Positions 60,030 to 64,000 of a stretch of DNA of 64,000 bases are shown here, in pieces. Position numbers and translations under genes: made by a program. Under the pieces are notes generated by a model. It was given only the letters and a program-made list of their open reading frames with translations. It had not been told where the DNA came from and ran no database searches. Source of the stretch: Timema cristinae (taxonomy: Eukaryota; Arthropoda; Insecta; Phasmatodea; Timematidae); contig JBCFYV010000001.1 in assembly GCA_039000515.1 (NCBI GenBank), positions 67,387,030-67,451,029 on the forward strand. The letters run 5' to 3'. Each line of letters opens with the position of its first letter. Position 1 is the stretch's first letter.

Positions 60030-61214
60030 TTATGTGAAGAGCTATAAGGTTAATGCCAGTCTACTCACAACATCTCCTAGCGGCAGTGACATGACTCGTA
60101 TGTCTATAACTGTACAATTATGTGAAGAGCTATAAGGTTAATGCCAGTCTACTCACAACATCTCCTAGCGGCAGTGACATGACTCGTATGTCTATAACTG
60201 TACAATTATGTGAAGAGCTATAAGGTTAATACCAGTCTACTCACAACATCTCCTAGCGGCAGTGACATGACTCATATGTCTATAACTGTACAATTATGTG
60301 AAGAGCTATAAGGTTAATACCAGTCTACTCACAACATCTCCTAGCGGCAGTGACATGACTCGTATGTCTATAACTGTACAATTATGTGAAGAGCTATAAG
60401 GTTAATGCCAGTCTACTCACAACATCTCCTAGCGGCAGTGACATGACTCGTATGTCTATAACTGTACAATTATGTGAAGAGCTATAAGGTTAATGCCAGT
60501 CTACTCACAACATCTCCTAGCGGCAGTGACATGACTCGTATGTCTATAACTGTACAATTATGTGAAGAGCTATAAGGTTAATACCAGTCTACTCACAACA
60601 TCTCCTAGCGGCAGTGACATGACTCGTATGTCTATAACTGTACAATTATGTGAAGAGCTATAAGGTTAATACCAGTCTACTCACAACATCTCCTAGCGGC
60701 AGTGACATGACTCGTATGTCTATAACTGTACAATTATGTGAAGAGCTATAAGGTTAACACCAGTCTACTCACAACATCTCCTAGCGGCAGTGACATGACT
60801 CGTATGTCTATAACTGTACAATTATGTGAAGAGCTATAAGGTTAACACCAGTCTACTCACAACATCTCCTAGCGGCAGTGACATGACTCGTATGTCTATA
60901 ACTGTACAATTATGTGAAGAGCTATAAGGTTAACACCAGTCTACTCACAACATCTCCTAGCGGCAGTGACATGACTCGTATGTCTATAACTGTACAATTA
61001 TGTGAAGAGCTATAAGGTTAACACCAGTCTACTCACAACATCTCCTAGCGGCAGTGACATGACTCGTATGTCTATAACTGTACAATTATGTGAAGAGCTA
61101 TAAGGTTAACACCAGTCTACTCACAACATCTCCTAGCGGCAGTGACATGACTCGTATGTCTATAACTGTACAATTATGTGAAGAGCTATAAGGTTAACAC
61201 CAGTCTACTCACAA
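60030..61214. repeat. 88-bp minisatellite, right part
   Basis: About 13.5 nearly identical 88-bp units (starts at 60033, 60121, 60209 and so on) containing GTGAAGAGCTATAAGGTTAA. One position shifts from TTAATGCC/TTAATACC in the left copies to TTAACACC in all the right copies, so the array grew by runs. It ends 17 bp before the mariner terminal repeat. Confidence 0.97.
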
Positions 61215-61230
61215 GCGTTTAAACTTGATG

Positions 61231-61256
61231 TATCTTTACTTTCTGGACACACCTCA
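61231..61256 (-). repeat. mariner terminal inverted repeat, 5' side
   Basis: The minus strand reads TGAGGTGTGTCCAGAAAGTA..., followed outside by TA; partner of 55159-55184. Confidence 0.92.
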
Positions 61257-61480
61257 TAGATACCCCTCTTCTGGATGTCTTCCTTTACAGCGTCTATCCA
61301 GCTTCTTCTCGGTCTTCCTTATGGTCTTCTCGCAATTATCTCCTCCATTACTTCCTTGTCACTCTTTCAATCTCCATCCTTTTTACATGCATGAACCATT
61401 TCATCCTTGATTTGGAGATTTTTTCACATAAGGGTTCTTTAATGTTTGTCTGAGTTCATTTCTTACTTTATTCCTCTTAA
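61257..61480 (-). pseudogene. LINE reverse transcriptase tail, proximal fragment
   Basis: The minus strand reads KISKSRMKWFMHVKRM, then, after a frameshift and stops, GRPRRSWIDAVKEDIQKRG, ending at the mariner. These are the conserved blocks (RWFGHVxRM, GRPRKxW) at the C-terminus of many endonuclease-type LINE polyproteins. With the fragment at 55103-55158 it forms one LINE tail that the mariner interrupted. The clade cannot be fixed from the tail. Confidence 0.75.
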
Positions 61481-61773
61481 TCTTTTACAGCGTGATGCAA
61501 AGGAATTTCATTTTCGTGGCTTGTATATGGCTTTCTTCTCTTTTGAATATCTCATTAGTCCATTTAGTTAATAGTATAAAGATAAATTATACAGTAATCC
61601 ATAAGTACTAATTATTGGAAGCTTTTGATAATTCTTTAGCTAAACTTTATAAGCAAAAACCCAAATAAGACATATTTCTATAATGTCAAATTTTAGTGTA
61701 GTTTTAATGTTGGTGGTTGAATGAACTTTCTAAAAAAATGAGGGTTTAGCTTTAGAAGTTAACTAATACTCAC
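61481..61773. other. no gene recognised; probable intron side
   Basis: AT-rich DNA downstream (minus sense) of the exon at 61774. Confidence 0.5.
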
Positions 61774-61932
61774 CAAATCTCCTCCCCCTGAATCAACATT
61801 GCTGAATCGTTTCTTACTAGATGATTCGGAGGAGAGGAAGGGGGTAACGTTCTCCACCTTGGTTGGTTGCTTGGAGCGCTTCACGCGCACCTCGAGTTTC
61901 TTATGGAGCTGCTCTGCTTCCTTCAGGCTTGT
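61774..61932 (-). CDS. internal exon of an unidentified host gene
   Basis: On the minus strand a 3' splice site (pyrimidine/T-rich tract ending GTGTGTTTTTCAG) precedes 159 bp, and a consensus 5' splice site (GATTTG then GTGAGTATT) follows. The exon is 53 codons, phase 0 at both ends, and only that frame is open; the other two have early stops. Its GC content is far above the surroundings. It encodes SLKEAEQLHKKLEVRVKR, predicted helical and charged, then a serine-rich stretch ending RFSNVDSGGGDL, so probably a coiled-coil end and a disordered linker. I do not recognise the family. No neighbouring exon was found in the window: the gene would continue beyond 64000 upstream and, downstream, either across the nest or beyond the gap. 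Confidence 0.75.
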
Positions 61933-62853
61933 CTGAAAAACACACCAGCTGAGTTAAATTTCTACTACTCGTATACATCATCATAGGATAAAAATCACAG
62001 AAGCTCATTCTCAAAAAATAGGTTTTTCCCAATAAAAAGTAAAGTTAAAAAGACTTAAATTTTAAACTTGAAAATGTGCATTTTTTCATTGATTCAATTG
62101 TTAATAGGCTGGAGTTTCCCCTCAACTAAGACCATTCTTGGGCATGGCAGCTGTTTTAAATGTCTTGTTGAAGAGACACATTTTGAGTAACAAGTGTGGA
62201 TAGTAACAAGAACTCCAGATAGACGGAGTATATCTGAGAGAATTAAAGAATGTAATAAAATCTTAGAAGCATGAGACAAAGGGGTGGGGGAGCAGGGGAG
62301 ATGTCCTACGGGTGTTTAAGAGACAGTTCCTCCAAGTGTACAATATAGGGTGTATTTCATACTCATAGGCACGTATTGTGCCGAGTTTCCTCGACCCTTG
62401 TGTGTGTGTGTGTGTGTGTGCACTATTCATTTGTCCCTGCACGGTTGCGGCTAGTTTCGAGGTCCTGGCACTCTCAGTCCTGGACTTGTTGAGAGCATGT
62501 CTGTGCGTGGTCACAGAGATGAGGTTTCCTTTTAGTGTAGGATGTAACCGAATCAACTAAGGGGTCGAATTAGAGCCCTGAATAAAGACGTGTTGTGCTG
62601 TGCTCCATTTGTGGGTCACAAACCCATACTATTGGCACTGATGTCAACGGGGGATGACACAATTTGTCTCCCGTAGCGTCAGAAGGGTCCACGAGAGGTG
62701 TGGGCAACAGAAATATAAGGCATTAGATGTAAGGGAGACCAGGACAGTAGAGGCTATGGGAATAAAGTTTTAGAGAAGCATTTTAGCTTTCATGAAGAGT
62801 AAAAGGATTAGAAATGATTCTTTTAAGTAAAGATAATAATAATAGAGGAAACA
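61933..62853. other. no gene recognised; (TG)n at 62399-62420
   Basis: Contains an (TG)11 microsatellite. Frames of 60-97 codons at 62094-62560 overlap each other on both strands and show no domain. Confidence 0.55.
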
Positions 62854-63023
62854 AGAATGAAATGGTATAGACATTTAATGAAGATGGAAAAGAAAAGGAT
62901 GCCAAAGATAATGGTGCTGAGGTATTTGGGAAAATAGTGCAAGGGATACCAAGAAAGAGATGGAAGGAGTAGGTAACAGCAAGTGTTGGAATGAGAAGAG
63001 ACAGTAGAGACTTTATACAAAAC
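62854..63023 (+). pseudogene. LINE reverse transcriptase tail, second copy
   Basis: The plus strand reads RMKWYRHLMKMEKKRMPKIM, then, in another frame, GIPRKRWKE, a stop, and VTASVGMRRDSRDF. The order (KWxxHxxKM, G-PRKRW, RD) matches the LINE C-terminal tail at 61257-61480, here in opposite orientation and more eroded. Confidence 0.65.
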
Positions 63024-63204
63024 TTCCCGAACCGTTCCTGATGTTAATATTTCCAGTGGTGGCAGAACTATTATAGAGTAGTTTTCCTGTTTTACTTCCA
63101 TGGGTTTGTTTCTTATGCAAGTAACACAACATATTCAGAAATTGTTGACAAGATGAATGGAAGGGCCTACTTGGGACAGAGACCGAGTCTGTACACAAAC
63201 TAAA

Positions 63205-63345
63205 TCTCAAGCTCTGCTGGGTCTACTGAGGATGTTTTTTATTAAATAGTTTCCCACTCTCTATCTACGCAAATGTGGCTAAATTTACTCTAAGTGATAC
63301 CTTCAGCAACCTAACCCTGTGATTAAATGCTTATAGATGCGAAGC
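63205..63345 (+). mobile_element. SINE, family S, headless copy
   Basis: TTTCCCACTCTCTATCTACGC, AAATGTGGCTAAATTTACTC and a GTGATTAAATGCTTATAGATG block follow the family body. The conserved tail word is lost. Confidence 0.6.
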
Positions 63346-63745
63346 ATTAGAAAAACTAAAAGAGCCAACCATAATTGTACTAGGGCCATGCAAACCACTG
63401 AGTAAAATATGAGCACTTTGTTTTCTTTTCTTTACAATATCCTTAAAAATGGGCTATACTGCTTCTCCACCAACCCATGGGCCTATTTGTCAGGATGGCT
63501 TAGTGGATAAGTTAGAGAGCGGAAAATAATTGTGGAGTTCATTTTGATCTTGTTTAGTGAAATAGATTAATGACTATAAAAGTTTAGAAAAAAGATCCTT
63601 GTTCTTCCACTGTCCCTACTCAGCAGTTCTGCACCCTGATCTATCTTCGTTGCTATAACCTCGACTAGTTTAGAATACACGACTGCTCAAATATGCGCGG
63701 TTGTTATATAACTTAGACTTTCAAGATGGGTTGGGGCGTCCTCCT
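63346..63745. other. no gene recognised; weak tRNA-like word
   Basis: GTCAGGATGGCTTAGTGGAT at 63489 resembles the 5' half of a leucine tRNA with an A box, but the B box (GAGTTCATTTTGATC) is poor and no cloverleaf closes; at most a SINE or tRNA relic. Confidence 0.3.
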
Positions 63746-64000
63746 CTGTACTGAACAGAGACTAACACTGTAGGATATTCTCCTCACAAGTTGCTGTAAC
63801 TTGGTACCTCAGTACTAAACAGGGACTAACACTGTAGTATATTCTCCCCACAAGTTGCTGTAACTTGGTACCTCCGTACTGAACAGAGACTAACACTGTA
63901 GGATATTCTCCTCACAAGTTGCTGTAACTTGGTACCTCCGTACTAACAGAGACTAACACTGTAGGATATTCTCCCCACAAGTTGCTGTAACTTGGTACCT
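63746..64000. repeat. 64-bp tandem repeat, running off the window
   Basis: Four copies of a 64-bp unit (CAGAGACTAACACTGTAGGA, CACAAGTTGCTGTAACTTGG), the last cut by the window end. Confidence 0.95.

Larger units (their letters stand above)
55159..61256 (-). mobile_element. mariner element carrying nested insertions
   Basis: Terminal inverted repeats at 55159-55184 and 61231-61256 share GTGTCCAGAAAGTAAAGATA, and TA dinucleotides flank both ends (55157-55158, 61257-61258). The minus strand holds a mariner transposase pseudogene in two parts. Removing the hAT element (3268 bp), the MITE (391 bp) and all but one 88-bp repeat unit leaves about 1.2-1.3 kb, the normal mariner size. Confidence 0.92.

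Noticed and set aside
62094..62560. Frames of 60-97 codons on both strands around the (TG)n repeat
   Set aside because: Mutually overlapping, one translating the microsatellite itself; no domain.

Overview
The window is eukaryotic, AT-rich and almost free of host genes. It carries a Ty1/copia LTR retrotransposon, a mariner relic, several hAT-type DNA transposons, a dispersed tRNA-derived SINE family and LINE tails, plus one intron-flanked exon with canonical splice signals. This points to an invertebrate metazoan; the species cannot be fixed from the sequence. Roughly half of the window is minisatellite DNA with unrelated unit lengths: 30, 63, 29, 62, 24, 34/36, 88 and 64 bp. Two 100-N gaps (7036-7135 and 54804-54903) split it into three contigs.

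Contig 1 (1-7035) is wholly a 30-bp minisatellite. Contig 2 starts with a 63-bp tandem repeat split by a copia element (7464-12139; 208-bp LTRs, half-tRNA-type primer site, polypurine tract, gag-pol broken by two frameshifts and three stops). It continues with a 29-bp array (13.6-15.0 kb), a 144-bp tRNA-like palindrome (15.1 kb), a 994-bp palindrome built of six modules (17.3-18.3 kb), SINE copies, a THAP-like relic, a hAT MITE (24.6 kb), a 62-bp array interrupted by a decayed hAT with a SINE inside (26.1-28.5 kb), a second block of the 30-bp minisatellite in inverted orientation (29.8-39.3 kb), a 24-bp array (40.2-45.4 kb), a 34/36-bp array (45.9-50.3 kb) and a homopolymer-distorted contig end (50.3-54.8 kb).

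Contig 3 holds the most informative structure, a four-level transposon nest. A LINE C-terminal tail is split by a mariner (55159-61256). The mariner is split by a 391-bp hAT-type MITE and carries an expanded 88-bp minisatellite in its 5' untranslated region. That minisatellite is split by a 3268-bp hAT-like transposon with terminal inverted repeats, a 5-bp target duplication and an uninterrupted 789-codon transposase whose candidate DDE residues are all present. Beyond the nest lie the one plausible host exon (61774-61932, minus strand), another LINE tail, a SINE and a 64-bp tandem repeat running off the window.

No operon, CRISPR array or cellular pathway is visible. The interest lies in transposon/minisatellite interplay and in how far the arrays and their orientation can be trusted, because several regions show signs of unpolished or misjoined assembly.
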